Assembly (NCBI GenBank): GCA_947380915.1
Contig: CANCSY010000001.1
Location: forward strand, 13,650 to 77,649
Source: Beijerinckiaceae bacterium
GTDB lineage: Bacteria > Pseudomonadota > Alphaproteobacteria > Rhizobiales > Beijerinckiaceae
DNA length: 64,000 nt
Direction: 5' to 3'
In this document: piece by piece, positions 9,256 through 18,469 of the stretch
How positions within the stretch are numbered: the first letter of the stretch is position 1
Layout: each line of letters begins with the position of its first letter
Program-made: the position numbers and the translations under genes
Notes under the pieces: model-generated
What the model saw: only the letters and a program-made list of their open reading frames with translations
What the model was told of the DNA's origin: nothing
Database searches by the model: none

Positions 9256-10297
9256 GCGCGTCCACCGCCTGCGCCATACGCGCCGCCACCACCTCAAAAG
9301 ACCAACGCTCCAACACGCCGGCCCGGCCCTGCGCGCCCAGACGCCGGGCGCCGTCGGGATCGGCGAGCAGACCCATGAGCGCGGCGCTCATCTCCTGCAC
9401 GCTTTCACTGGCGACCAACAGGCCGGTTTCCCCAGGGGAGAGGATGTCCAGCGGACCAGCGGTGCGCGTCGCGATCACGGGGACACCATGGGCCATGGCC
9501 TCGATCAGCACGATGCCGAAGGGCTCGACCCGCGAGGACAGAACAAACAGATCCGCCCGGGAAAAAAAGGCGGCCCGGTCATCGATCCAGCCGGGGAAGC
9601 TGACGCGGTCGGCGACGCCTTCGCGCGCCGCCAGCGCCTCCAGTGCGCCCCGCTCCGGCCCTTCGCCACCGATGGTGAGCTGCGCGTCAAAACCGCAGCG
9701 CCGGATCTGGGCGAAGGCGCAAATGAGCAGGCTGAAGTCCTTGTTTTCATGCAGACGCCCAAGGCTGACGATCTGCAGGGGCGATTGGCCAACAGGGCGC
9801 GTGACCTCGGTCGGCGCGCGCACCAGATTGGGAACCACGACACAGGGCAGGTGCGGATAGTCCCGCCGCAGCGCCTCAGCCACCCCATGGGACACGGCGA
9901 TCAGCCCGTCCATCTTCGCGATCAAGGGCTTGTAGCGGAAATTATGCACGACGCCGATGCGCGCAACGCCAGCAAGCGGCCGCGCCATGATCTGCATGGC
10001 GCGATTGCCATGGAGCAGCGCGCAGACATGACCCGCAGCCGCGCGGCGCAGGCGCCAGGAGATGAAGGGGTCAAAGCGCCCGAAAGTGGAGAAAGCAGCG
10101 CGTTCATCGGTGGGGCAGTGATCCATGAACCAGCCGCCGGATCGCCCGGCGCTCGTCACCTTCACGCTCTGGGAGCGAAGGCCTTCGTGCCAGTCCAGCG
10201 CCGCCTGCTCCAGACCGCCGCGCCCCCTGGCCATCATCACATTCAGCACCGGGCCGGTCAGCACCTTGAAATCCCTTGCGGTCGAGCTGCCGGTCAC
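9245..10297 (-). CDS. glycosyltransferase family 4 (GT-B)
   Basis: A 350-aa GT-B enzyme with a C-terminal Glycos_transf_1 domain. The donor-site motif [28 protein letters not shown] (split here as [16 protein letters not shown] and VIATRTAG) contains the conserved EX7E arrangement, and [16 protein letters not shown] begins the C-terminal lobe. It probably transfers a sugar to lipopolysaccharide core or another surface glycan. The genes at 10389 (GT2) and 11160 (FkbM) point to the same surface-polysaccharide theme. The start ATG lies in a 91-base divergent spacer with the GT2 gene. Confidence 0.88.
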   Translation of the reverse strand: MTGSSTARDFKVLTGPVLNVMMARGRGGLEQAALDWHEGLRSQSVKVTSAGRSGGWFMDHCPTDERAAFSTFGRFDPFISWRLRRAAAGHVCALLHGNRAMQIMARPLAGVARIGVVHNFRYKPLIAKMDGLIAVSHGVAEALRRDYPHLPCVVVPNLVRAPTEVTRPVGQSPLQIVSLGRLHENKDFSLLICAFAQIRRCGFDAQLTIGGEGPERGALEALAAREGVADRVSFPGWIDDRAAFFSRADLFVLSSRVEPFGIVLIEAMAHGVPVIATRTAGPLDILSPGETGLLVASESVQEMSAALMGLLADPDGARRLGAQGRAGVLERWSFEVVAARMAQAVDALRA

Positions 10298-10388
10298 AGA
10301 CCGCGAGCCACTGGCGTGCCCATTGGCATGGTAGCCAATGCAGGGGTCAGATGCTAATGGCTTTATCGAAGATCCTCAAGGCTTGGCC

Positions 10389-11159
10389 ATGCTGCCCATC
10401 TCCATTTTCGTGATCGCCAAAAACGAGGCGCAGCGCCTTCCCGCGACCCTTGAGGCGGTGAAGGGTCTGGGGCGGGAACTGATCGTCATCGATTCCGGCT
10501 CCACTGATGGCACGCAGCAGATCGCGCTTGGCTTTGGCGCCCGCGTGGTGGAAACCCACTGGCGCGGCTATGGCCCGCAAAAGCGTTTCGGGGAAGACCA
10601 GTGCAGCAATAACTGGGCGCTGAACATCGACGCGGATGAAGTGCTCACGCCCGCATTGATCGCCGAAATACGCGGTCTCTTCGCCCAGGGCGAACCCGCG
10701 CTCGATGGCTACGCCTTCCCCATTGTCGAGGTGTTTCCCGGCGAAACGAGCCCCGGCGCCTATGCCTATGCGCTTGTGCCGGTGCGGCTCTATCGACTGG
10801 ACCGGGGCCGCTATGCGGATGAACTGGTGCATGACCGCGTAGCCCTGCAGCCGGGCGCCCGCACGGCGACACTCAAAGCTCAGGCGCTGCACTATTGCAT
10901 CCAGAGCCTGTCCAGCAGCGTGGAGAAGCTGAACCGTTATTCGGACCAGCAAGTGCATGACATGAGCGTGAAAGGGCGACGGACGCCCGGCTGGCGCATC
11001 TGGACCGAATTTCCGATGGCTTTCCTGAAGGCCTATCTCCTGCGGCGCCATATCCTGCGCGGACGCTTCGGATTCGTGGCCTCCATCAATTATGCCTTCT
11101 ATCGTTTCATGCGCATCGCCAAGGCGATGGAAGCACGCGACAGGAACGGGAAATCCTGA
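10389..11159 (+). CDS. glycosyltransferase family 2 (WaaE/KdtX-like)
   Basis: A 256-aa GT-A enzyme. It begins ISIFVIAKNEAQRLPATLE and has the nucleotide-sugar-binding segments VIDSGSTDGTQQIA and NIDADEVLTP, where DAD is the metal-binding DxD. The FGEDQ-SNNWALNIDADE region resembles the lipopolysaccharide core beta-1,4-glucosyltransferase family WaaE. The start is set at ATG 10389 so that the protein begins right at the GT2 fold; the frame stays open 17 codons upstream. It ends at 11159, immediately abutting the convergent FkbM gene (TGATCA shared junction). Confidence 0.87.
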   Translation: MLPISIFVIAKNEAQRLPATLEAVKGLGRELIVIDSGSTDGTQQIALGFGARVVETHWRGYGPQKRFGEDQCSNNWALNIDADEVLTPALIAEIRGLFAQGEPALDGYAFPIVEVFPGETSPGAYAYALVPVRLYRLDRGRYADELVHDRVALQPGARTATLKAQALHYCIQSLSSSVEKLNRYSDQQVHDMSVKGRRTPGWRIWTEFPMAFLKAYLLRRHILRGRFGFVASINYAFYRFMRIAKAMEARDRNGKS

Positions 11160-12053
11160 TCAGGGGCGCCGCCAGATCTCGTTGGAGACCGTCGAGGCGA
11201 TCACCGTATAGCCCAGCTTCTCCAGCGCGCCGACCACATCGCCTGTCCAGCGATGGCCAAGCCGGTTGAGTACGATTACGCCCGGCAGCAGGCCGGTTTC
11301 GGCGTCGCTGAGGAAGGGCAGAAGGACGATATCCTCCACGCCTTCCACATCAAGCTTGAGAATGTCGATATGCCGGAGGCCTTCGCTTTCCACCAATTGC
11401 AGGAGCGGCATTGCCGGGACGTCGAAACCCTTATCGGTTCCGTCGCTGTTGAAGCCGATCCGCACGCCCGTACCGCCAAGGTTTCTGCGGTCAGTGAACA
11501 GACGCATATTGCCAACCACATCCGACACGGCGGCGTTCACGGCCTTGATGGAGCCGTGACCATTGGCGGCGATGTTGAAGCACAGCCGGGCGAAGCTCTG
11601 CGGCTCGGGCTCGACGGCGATGATGCGCGCGCCAACGCCCGCAAGCCCTGCGGCCCAGAGCGAATAACCGCCCATGCTGGCGCCGATATCGAGCATTACG
11701 ACGCCATCACGCAGCAGGGGCGCCAGGGCGGCCCGCTCCACAGGGTCGAAATATTGCGGCGTGAACAGGATGCGCTTTTCGCAAGTGTTGCTGGAGGGAT
11801 GCAGGCGCATCCTGACGCCCATGGCCTCGATATCGACGGGCGTTGCGCCAAGCAGACGCAACCCAAGGCCACGCAGCAGGAAGGCCTTGCGCTTACCGGC
11901 CCAGCTGGCGTCGCACCGACGCGTTGCGGCGATGATCCCGCGCATCAGGACCGAGGGCGTGAAATGGCCATAGCCCCGGGAATCGCTTGTCGTCTCGATT
12001 TGCATTCTTGATCCCGAGGGGGCCGCGACCGACCTTTCCGTTAGGGAAGGCAC
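11160..12053 (-). CDS. FkbM family methyltransferase
   Basis: A 297-aa SAM-dependent methyltransferase. Motif I is VVMLDIGASMGGYSLWAA, followed by IIAVEPEPQSFARLCFNIAAN and the DILKLDVEGVED motif typical of FkbM proteins. These enzymes usually methylate sugars or polyketides on hydroxyl groups; with glycosyltransferases next door, a surface glycan is the most likely target. The C terminus ends NEIWRRP. The start may be ATG 12053 or ATG 12005 (residue 17); the N-terminal 40 residues are not part of the domain. Confidence 0.85.
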   Translation of the reverse strand: MPSLTERSVAAPSGSRMQIETTSDSRGYGHFTPSVLMRGIIAATRRCDASWAGKRKAFLLRGLGLRLLGATPVDIEAMGVRMRLHPSSNTCEKRILFTPQYFDPVERAALAPLLRDGVVMLDIGASMGGYSLWAAGLAGVGARIIAVEPEPQSFARLCFNIAANGHGSIKAVNAAVSDVVGNMRLFTDRRNLGGTGVRIGFNSDGTDKGFDVPAMPLLQLVESEGLRHIDILKLDVEGVEDIVLLPFLSDAETGLLPGVIVLNRLGHRWTGDVVGALEKLGYTVIASTVSNEIWRRP

Positions 12054-12146
12054 GACCGAGATTTTGTCTTAGCATGGCTGATGCGTCCACCGCCACCATG
12101 GCTTGCCCAGTTGCGCGCTCCCCCGCGCCAAGCTTAAAAAGGTGGC

Positions 12147-12563
12147 ATGAACACGGCCCATCTTTCAGGATCATGGCTACGGCGCAGTTGCCTGACGCTC
12201 GGCGTCATTCTGCTCGCCTATGCGATCTTGCTGCGTGGACTGGTTGCGCCGCTTCCCGCCATGGCGGGGTCTATCGAAGCGGCCCTCGCCAACCCGCATT
12301 ATCTTTGTCTGACTGATGGGACGGGCGAGGGCGTTCCGCACCACGGATCCATCCCTTGCGGCGAATGCTGCCTTGGTCTGATGCGGGTGGTCGCCCCACC
12401 GCACGCCATAGCGCCGATCACCGTGGCCTGGCCGCGCCTTGTCTGGCGGCCCGTCGCCCCCGCACGGGCGGCCTCGCATGCCGGGCCGCACGAAGAAGCC
12501 TGGACCCGGGCGCATAGCCAACGCGGGCCACCTGAAAGCCCTACTCCGACGTCTTTCACCTGA
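12147..12563 (+). CDS. DUF2946-like membrane protein
   Basis: A 138-aa protein with one clear hydrophobic segment near the N terminus (LGVILLAYAILLRGLVAP) and a cysteine cluster CGECC about residue 72, followed by a histidine/proline-rich tail. This matches the DUF2946 pattern, which often occurs beside copper-handling genes. AAAGGTGG lies just before the ATG. The YcnI-family gene follows 58 bases downstream, supporting a metal-related role. The assignment is a family guess from layout and cysteine pattern, not a firm function. Confidence 0.65.
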   Translation: MNTAHLSGSWLRRSCLTLGVILLAYAILLRGLVAPLPAMAGSIEAALANPHYLCLTDGTGEGVPHHGSIPCGECCLGLMRVVAPPHAIAPITVAWPRLVWRPVAPARAASHAGPHEEAWTRAHSQRGPPESPTPTSFT

Positions 12564-12621
12564 TCGACGGGCCTGCCCGTCGGACCTATCGCGCGCCTGC
12601 GGGCGCCATCGGAGTTATGCC

Positions 12622-13164
12622 ATGACCATTTTCACAAAAACCGGCCAACTGGCCGTGATGCTGACGCTTGCGGCCACCCAGGCACAGGCCCATGCGACGC
12701 TCGAAACGCCAAAGGCGCAGGTCGGCGCCAATTACAAAGCGGTGATGCGCGTCAGCCACGGCTGCGCGGGCTCGCCAACCCTGCGGGTTAGGGTGCGGAT
12801 TCCCGATGGATTCATCGGTGTGAAGCCCATGCCCAAGCCCGGCTGGACCCTGGAAACCATGCGCGCGCCCTATGGCAAGACCTATGACACCCAGCACGCC
12901 AACCTGACGGAGGGCGTGCGCGAGATCACCTGGAGCGGCGGGCGGTTACCGGGCGACTGGTATGACGAATTCGTCTTCATCGGGACCATCGCCAGCGACC
13001 TGAAGCCGGGATCGACCCTCTATTTCCCGACCGTTCAGGACTGCGAAACCGGCGCAGAGCGCTGGATCGAGATCCCTGCCGAGGGGGCGAACGCCCATGA
13101 CCTGAAGGGCCCGGCGCCCGGCTTGAAGCTGCTGCCAACCGAGCAGACCCAGCATCAGAAGTGA
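12622..13164 (+). CDS. YcnI family (DUF1775) periplasmic copper-binding protein
   Basis: A 180-aa protein with a signal peptide ending AQAHATLE. After cleavage the mature protein would start with His, as in YcnI, where the N-terminal His forms a copper brace. A Trp in KPGWTLE and the region ITWSGGRLPGDWYDEFVF are also typical of the family. The Cys residues in SHGCAGSP and VQDCETG could form a disulfide. It belongs with the DUF2946 gene just upstream. A strong inverted repeat follows the stop codon. Confidence 0.85.
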   Translation: MTIFTKTGQLAVMLTLAATQAQAHATLETPKAQVGANYKAVMRVSHGCAGSPTLRVRVRIPDGFIGVKPMPKPGWTLETMRAPYGKTYDTQHANLTEGVREITWSGGRLPGDWYDEFVFIGTIASDLKPGSTLYFPTVQDCETGAERWIEIPAEGANAHDLKGPAPGLKLLPTEQTQHQK

Positions 13165-13172
13165 GCTGATCG

Positions 13173-13205
13173 GGGGCGAATGGGGAAACTTTCGCCATTC
13201 GCCCC
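13173..13205 (+). terminator. hairpin after the ycnI-like gene
   Basis: An 11-bp perfect inverted repeat (GGGGCGAATGG and CCATTCGCCCC) with an 11-base loop starts 8 bases after the stop codon. The following T-run is poor, so termination may be incomplete or factor-assisted. Confidence 0.6.
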
Positions 13206-13279
13206 TCGATTCACACCCGTCGCAGGGCCACATCTTTCCATGACCGCAGCTTTACCCTACTAACTAGGGACACTCGCCT

Positions 13280-14131
13280 ATGATCCATCCCGGAGATGAG
13301 ATGACCTTCGTCGACGCCGCTCTGGCTCCCACCCGCAAGACTGGCCAGATCAAGCTCCATGGCCCCCAGGACTTCGAGGGCATGCGCAAGGCCGGACGGC
13401 TGGCGGCCGAGGCGCTGGACGAGCTGACGCCCTATGTGCAGCCCGGCGTGACCACCGAGGCCATCGACAAGCTCGCGTTCGAATTCGCCATGGACCACAA
13501 GGCCTATCCGGCGCCGCTGAGCTACCGGGGCTACCGCAAGTCCATCTGCACCTCGATCAACCACGTGGTCTGCCATGGCATTCCCGACGACAAGCCCATG
13601 CGCAACGGCGACATCGTCAATGTGGACGTGACCCTCATCGTGGATGGCTGGCATGGGGATTCCAGCCGCATGTATCTGGTGGGCGAGGTTCCCCGCCGGG
13701 CGGAGCGGCTCGTTCAGGTCACCTACGAATCCATGATGCGGGGCATCGCCGCCGTGAGGCCCGGCGCCACGACCGGCGACATAGGCGCGGCCATCCAGGT
13801 CTATGCGGAATCCGAGCGTTGCTCGGTGGTGCGCGACTTCTGCGGCCATGGGCTGGGGCGGCTTTTCCATGACGAACCCAACATTCTCCACTATGGCCGC
13901 CCGGGCGAAGGTCCGGTGCTGAAGCCCGGCATGTTCTTCACCATCGAGCCCATGATCAATCTGGGCCGCCCGCAGGTGAAGATCCTCTCCGATGGCTGGA
14001 CCGCCGTCACCCGCGACCGCTCTCTCTCCGCCCAGTTCGAGCATACGGTGGCGGTGACGGAGACGGGCGTGGAGATCTTCACCCTCTCCCCTGGCGGGCT
14101 GCATCACCCGCCCATCGGCGCGCCTGCGTGA
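13280..14131 (+). CDS. map: type I methionine aminopeptidase
   Basis: Removes the starter methionine from nascent proteins. All five metal ligands are recognisable: Asp in [19 protein letters not shown] (two), His in [12 protein letters not shown], Glu in FTIEPM and Glu in VTETGVEI. At 283 aa it is normal for the alphaproteobacterial enzyme, which carries a short N-terminal extension. ATG 13280 or 13301 could be the start. The stop overlaps the GTG start of radC (GTGA), so the two are translationally coupled. Confidence 0.95.
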   Translation: MIHPGDEMTFVDAALAPTRKTGQIKLHGPQDFEGMRKAGRLAAEALDELTPYVQPGVTTEAIDKLAFEFAMDHKAYPAPLSYRGYRKSICTSINHVVCHGIPDDKPMRNGDIVNVDVTLIVDGWHGDSSRMYLVGEVPRRAERLVQVTYESMMRGIAAVRPGATTGDIGAAIQVYAESERCSVVRDFCGHGLGRLFHDEPNILHYGRPGEGPVLKPGMFFTIEPMINLGRPQVKILSDGWTAVTRDRSLSAQFEHTVAVTETGVEIFTLSPGGLHHPPIGAPA

Positions 14132-14847
14132 CGCGGGGGGCCGACGATCAGGCCCAACCCTCGGGCCTCGCCGAGGCGCCCCATTACAAGGGCCATCGCG
14201 AGCGGCTGCGCAGCCGCTTTCTGGAGACGGGCGATCAGGGCCTGCCCGACTATGAGGTTCTGGAGCTTCTGCTCTTCCGCTCCATCCCCCAGCGGGATGT
14301 GAAGCCCCTCGCCAAGGAGTTGATCGCCCGTTTCGGCTCGCTCTCGGGCGTTCTGGGGGCCCGGCGCGAGCGCCTGACCGAGGTGAAGGGCGTCGGCGAA
14401 TTGGTCGCCGCCGACCTCAAACTGGTGGAGGCGGCGGGCCGTCGCCTCGCCCGGCAATCCATTCAGGACAAGCCGGTTCTGGGCTCCTGGAAAGACGTGA
14501 TCGACTATTGCCATGCCGCAATGGCCCATGCGGATCGCGAGACCTTCCGGATACTCTTCCTCGACAAGCGCAACCATCTCATCACCGACGAGGTGCAGGG
14601 CGTTGGCACGGTGGACCACACGCCGGTCTATCCGCGCGAGGTGATCCGCCGGGCGCTGGAGGTAAGCGCGACCGCGATCATCCTTGTCCACAACCATCCC
14701 TCCGGCGACCCTACCCCCTCCAATGCGGACATCCGCATGACCCAGGACATCATCGCCATCGCCGGGCCCATGGGCATTTCCGTCCACGACCACATCATCA
14801 TCGGCCGCAACGGCCACGCCAGCCTGCGCGGGCTGAAGCTGATCTGA
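14128..14847 (+). CDS. radC: RadC family JAB-domain protein
   Basis: A 239-aa RadC protein: an N-terminal helix-hairpin-helix part ([17 protein letters not shown]) and a C-terminal JAB/MPN domain with the metal motif [16 protein letters not shown] (HxHx7SxxD). RadC was once linked to recombination repair, but its true role is unsettled. The GTG start overlaps the stop codon of map by four bases. The map-radC order is common in Hyphomicrobiales. Confidence 0.93.
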   Translation: MTRGADDQAQPSGLAEAPHYKGHRERLRSRFLETGDQGLPDYEVLELLLFRSIPQRDVKPLAKELIARFGSLSGVLGARRERLTEVKGVGELVAADLKLVEAAGRRLARQSIQDKPVLGSWKDVIDYCHAAMAHADRETFRILFLDKRNHLITDEVQGVGTVDHTPVYPREVIRRALEVSATAIILVHNHPSGDPTPSNADIRMTQDIIAIAGPMGISVHDHIIIGRNGHASLRGLKLI

Positions 14848-14924
14848 CGCGCCAGCGCTTGCGCCCGAGACGCACCCGGCCCATATCGGTCCCACCGGCA
14901 ATTCTTCGCGATCAAAGGTCTGTC

Positions 14925-15470
14925 TTGCGCATCTCGGACTTCGATATTCTCATCATCCCCGGCCTCGGCGGCTCGCCGCCTGACCATTGGCAGAGCCGGT
15001 GGGAGGCCAAGCTTTCGACAGCGCGGCGCGTGGAACAGCACAACTGGGATAGCCCGCGTCTGGAGGACTGGACAGGCCGCATCATCGCGGCGGTGGAGAA
15101 AGCCCAGCGCCCCGTGCTGCTGCTCGCCCATTCGCTGGGCGTGACCGCCGTGGTCCACGCAGCCCCCACCCTGCCGCCAGGCGTGGTGCGCGGCGCCTTT
15201 CTGGTGGCGCCGCCGGCGGACTCGGTGCTCGTTGAGGCCGCAGGGGCGGGCTTCACGCCCCTGCCGCGCGAGCCCCTGCCCTTTCCCTCCGTGCTTGTCG
15301 CCAGCCGCAACGATCCCTTCGCGCCCTACGAGGAGAGCGAGGAAATCAGCTACGCCTGGGGCAGCCGTCTGCTGGATGCGGGCGAGGCCGGCCACATCAA
15401 CCTCGACTCGGGCCACGGTCCCTGGCCGGAGGGCCTGATGAGCCTGGCTGGCTTCCTCAAGCAGCTCTGA
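14925..15470 (+). CDS. RBBP9/YdeN family alpha/beta hydrolase
   Basis: A 181-aa serine hydrolase of the RBBP9 type. It starts FDILIIPGLGGSPPDHWQSRW, has the nucleophile elbow LLAHSLGVTA, an aspartate in ASRNDPFAPYE and the catalytic histidine near SGHGPWPEG. No ATG fits; TTG 14925 is preceded by AAAGG at the right spacing. Function in bacteria is unknown for most members. It follows radC by 77 bases. Confidence 0.8.
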   Translation: MRISDFDILIIPGLGGSPPDHWQSRWEAKLSTARRVEQHNWDSPRLEDWTGRIIAAVEKAQRPVLLLAHSLGVTAVVHAAPTLPPGVVRGAFLVAPPADSVLVEAAGAGFTPLPREPLPFPSVLVASRNDPFAPYEESEEISYAWGSRLLDAGEAGHINLDSGHGPWPEGLMSLAGFLKQL

Positions 15471-15577
15471 GCCCCTCCAAAAGGATTAACCCTGCATTAG
15501 CCACGCTGTGAGGATCGCGCATCGAAAACGACGTAATGAGGTAGTGTCAGTTGGTCAATTCCGCTTGGACTACGCCC

Positions 15578-16186
15578 ATGACACGCCATCTTCCGCTCTT
15601 CGCTCTTGTGATTGCGACTTTCACAAGCACGGCCGCGCAAGCCGCCGATTTCGATCTCCAGACGACGCCATCACGTCCCTCGGCGGATTTCACCGGCGTG
15701 GGCCTGGGCGTGGATGCAGGCGTGGGACTGGGCGCGGCGGGCAGCGTCAACGCTTCTGGCGCCATCGGCGGCGCGCATGTCGGTTACAACTTTCAGGCCA
15801 ATCGGCTCGTGGGCGGCGCGGAGGCGGATTTCCTCACCTCCGGGATCAAATCCGGCAGCCTGGGCGCAGCATCCTTCCAGCAGAATTTCCTGTCCTCGGC
15901 GCGGGTGAAGGCGGGCTGGGCATTCGGCGATCTGCTCGCCTATGGAACCGTGGGCTGGGCCTATTCGACCTCGAAGCTCACGGACCCCAGCGGCACATCC
16001 AACAAATCGATCAAGGGCTCCGCCTATGGCGCGGGCGCGGAATTCGCCCTGACGCGCAACGCCTTCCTGCGTATGGAATATCTGCGCTATGACTTTGGCG
16101 CGCAAACCTATGTGACGCCTCTGGATACGCGCGCCATCAGCACCACGACGAATTTGCTGCGCGCGGGCGCCAGCGTGCATTTCTGA
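15578..16186 (+). CDS. outer-membrane beta-barrel protein (Omp25/31-like)
   Basis: A 202-aa protein with a signal peptide (cleavage after AAQAA) and glycine- and aromatic-rich alternating strands. It ends with an aromatic residue (ASVHF), as expected for BAM-assembled barrels. Segments such as GGAEADFLTSG and FLRMEYLRYDFGAQTY match the OMP_b-brl family of Hyphomicrobiales porin-like proteins. ATG 15578 is chosen by the signal peptide. The gene is convergent with the histidine kinase gene. Confidence 0.85.
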   Translation: MTRHLPLFALVIATFTSTAAQAADFDLQTTPSRPSADFTGVGLGVDAGVGLGAAGSVNASGAIGGAHVGYNFQANRLVGGAEADFLTSGIKSGSLGAASFQQNFLSSARVKAGWAFGDLLAYGTVGWAYSTSKLTDPSGTSNKSIKGSAYGAGAEFALTRNAFLRMEYLRYDFGAQTYVTPLDTRAISTTTNLLRAGASVHF

Positions 16187-16213
16187 GACGGTTCAGGCGC
16201 CCATCATCCGATT

Positions 16214-17746
16214 TCACGGCCTTGCAGGGGGCTGCGGCACACAGATCGTCACCCGCAACCCGCCCTCCATGCGGTTCTGGAAGCGCAGGCTCGCCCCATG
16301 CACATCGGCGATCATCTTGGCGATGGACAGACCAAGGCCCGAACCGCCGGTGATGCTGTTGCGGGACATATCAAGTCGTTCGAAAGGCTTCATCAACCGG
16401 TCAATGACGCCGGGCGCAAGGCCTGGCCCATCGTCATCCACCAGGATCAGGAGGTCGCCAGAGACGATCTCCACGCTGACACGCGCGCGCGTCCCATATT
16501 TGACGGCGTTCTCGATCAGATTGCGCAACAGGCGCATGAAGAGATGGGGCCGCAGCGTCGCCTGGCTCCGCGCTGTGGAGAGCAGGCGCACATCAGCGCC
16601 CAGATCTTCGAACTCCTCGACAATGGTCAAGATCAGGGCCGTCACATCGGTGCGGACAGGCGCTTCCTTGTTGACCCCGATCCTCGACAGTTCAAGGATG
16701 CCATCCAGCATGCGCGCCAGATGTTCGATGGATTCGATCATGCGATCGCGCTCGCGCGATTGTTCAAGGTTTTCCGCCCGAATCCGCAAGGAGGTGAGCG
16801 GAGTGCGCAGATCATGGCCTATGGCGCCGAGCATTGCGTCCTTGTCCATCAACATCCGTGTGATACGCGCATTCATCTCATTGAAGGCCTCGGCGACCGC
16901 GCCCACCTCCTGAGGCCCATCGGTCGGCACAGGGGACACGCGCTGTCCAGACCCCAGATCCACAGCCGCCGCAGCCAGACGAGACAATGGCGCAACAAGC
17001 CAGCGGGTCAGCAGCAAAAGGCTTCCCAGGACGATGACATACAGCGCCAATGTTCCAAGAATGAGACGGATATTAATGGAACGGTCCTCAGGGGCGCTGA
17101 TGACCCGGCAACGCAACCAGTCGCCGCGCGGATCGCGCCGCGCCGCGATGAAGGTCTCGATGGGAGCCCCATTCATAGATCCATAGGGTGGGGGTGGAGG
17201 ATCGTGGGGCGGCGGCCAGCGCATCTCGAACGGCGAATGGCCCGGGTGCAACCGCTCTGCGCCAGGAGGCGGAGCCAGCGGGTTACGCCTGGGCTCACGC
17301 GGCGTTATCTGATGCACAACGGGACGAGCGCCAGCCTCGATCTTGGCGATCCTGACGCCTTGACGCTTCAGATCCTCCGCAACCCGCTGTTCCAGCGGTG
17401 CGTCACGCACGAGATCGGGAACATCCTGCAAGCCAGGCCCGACAAACTCCAGGCTCATCAAGGGATTGCTGGAAAAGCGGCCAACCCGCGCCGCCGCCTG
17501 TTCGGGCGTGGCGCTGAAAAGGTCGACTATCGCCTCGCCACAAAAGGATTCCGCCAGGCCGTTGCGCCGGGCGAGTTGGCTCCACTGCTGCTCGTTCAAC
17601 AACAGAAAAACATTCATGACCTGCGCCGCCGCAAGAGCCAGTGCGATGACCAGCGCCATCTGCCCCACGAGGCTCCGGGGCCACAGATAACGCCCCCAGA
17701 ACCTTGAACGGGAAGATCTGGACCGGGCGCTCGGCGTCGCCATCAC
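16214..17746 (-). CDS. sensor histidine kinase, EnvZ-type
   Basis: A 510-aa inner-membrane kinase. The first transmembrane helix is about residues 29-50 and the second about 235-255, enclosing a periplasmic domain of roughly 180 residues. That domain has an odd Pro/His-rich stretch (HPGHSPFEMRWPPPHDPPPP). A HAMP-like region, the H-box AIGHDLRTPLTSL, the N-box LLRNLIENAVKYG and the G-box SGLGLSIAKMI follow. Its start overlaps the end of the response regulator by four bases, so they form a pair. The peroxidase gene upstream is in the same operon. Confidence 0.9.
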   Translation of the reverse strand: MMATPSARSRSSRSRFWGRYLWPRSLVGQMALVIALALAAAQVMNVFLLLNEQQWSQLARRNGLAESFCGEAIVDLFSATPEQAAARVGRFSSNPLMSLEFVGPGLQDVPDLVRDAPLEQRVAEDLKRQGVRIAKIEAGARPVVHQITPREPRRNPLAPPPGAERLHPGHSPFEMRWPPPHDPPPPPYGSMNGAPIETFIAARRDPRGDWLRCRVISAPEDRSINIRLILGTLALYVIVLGSLLLLTRWLVAPLSRLAAAAVDLGSGQRVSPVPTDGPQEVGAVAEAFNEMNARITRMLMDKDAMLGAIGHDLRTPLTSLRIRAENLEQSRERDRMIESIEHLARMLDGILELSRIGVNKEAPVRTDVTALILTIVEEFEDLGADVRLLSTARSQATLRPHLFMRLLRNLIENAVKYGTRARVSVEIVSGDLLILVDDDGPGLAPGVIDRLMKPFERLDMSRNSITGGSGLGLSIAKMIADVHGASLRFQNRMEGGLRVTICVPQPPARP

Positions 17747-18465
17747 GGCGCCTGCCGAACATCTGCTGTGAACACATAGCCGCCGCTGCGCACCGTCTTG
17801 ATCAAGACGGGATTGGCGGGATCGTCCTCGATTTTCCGACGCAACCGCACAACGCGATTATCGATACTGCGATCAAAGGGGTCAGCCTCTCGCGCATCGG
17901 CCAGATCCAGCAACTGGCTGCGCGAGAGCACCTGGCGAGGACGTATCACAAAGGCCATGAGCAACCGAAACTCCGCTTCACCCATCGGCACTGTCACGCC
18001 ATCGCGGCTCATCAGGTTTCGCTCATCCGCGTTGACCAGCCATTTATCAAATGAATAAACACGCCGCCCTTGCGCCCCGGGCGGGCTGACACGCGCTCCT
18101 GTGCGACGCAACACAGCGCGAATGCGAGCAAGAAGTTCTCGGGGGGCGAAGGGCTTTCCAATGTAATCGTCCGCGCCCATTTCAAGACCGATGATGCGGT
18201 CTATGTCCTCGGTGCGCGCCGTAAGCAGGATGATCGGCACATCCGAGCGGGCGCGCAGATCACGACAGAGGGAGAGGCCATCCTCGCCGGGCATCATGAT
18301 GTCCAGAATGATCAGATCGACCTCGCGCCTGGCGATCTGCGCGCGCGCCTGCGCCGCCGACTCCGCCATGGTGACGAGCAGGTCATTGCGCGTGAGATAT
18401 TCGGCGAGAGGCTCGCGGATGTCAGCCTCGTCGTCGACGATCAGAATTCTGGTTTTTTCCGTCAT
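17743..18465 (-). CDS. OmpR-family response regulator
   Basis: A 240-aa receiver plus winged-helix DNA-binding protein. The receiver has DDEAD at the start, the phospho-acceptor in LIILDIMMPGEDG, and LLTAR and DYIGKPF for the switch Thr and Lys. The C-terminal domain ends with the Trans_reg_C signature VVRLRRKIEDDPANP. The start is put at 18465, giving a normal OmpR length; the longer open frame overlaps the peroxidase gene. It starts only 4 bases after the peroxidase stop, and overlaps the kinase by 4. Confidence 0.92.
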   Translation of the reverse strand: MTEKTRILIVDDEADIREPLAEYLTRNDLLVTMAESAAQARAQIARREVDLIILDIMMPGEDGLSLCRDLRARSDVPIILLTARTEDIDRIIGLEMGADDYIGKPFAPRELLARIRAVLRRTGARVSPPGAQGRRVYSFDKWLVNADERNLMSRDGVTVPMGEAEFRLLMAFVIRPRQVLSRSQLLDLADAREADPFDRSIDNRVVRLRRKIEDDPANPVLIKTVRSGGYVFTADVRQAP

Positions 18466-18469
18466 CTCG

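Noticed and set aside
16298..17707. 469-aa open frame antisense to the histidine kinase
   Set aside because: Low-complexity product with many charged residues and no motif; the kinase on the other strand has all its boxes.
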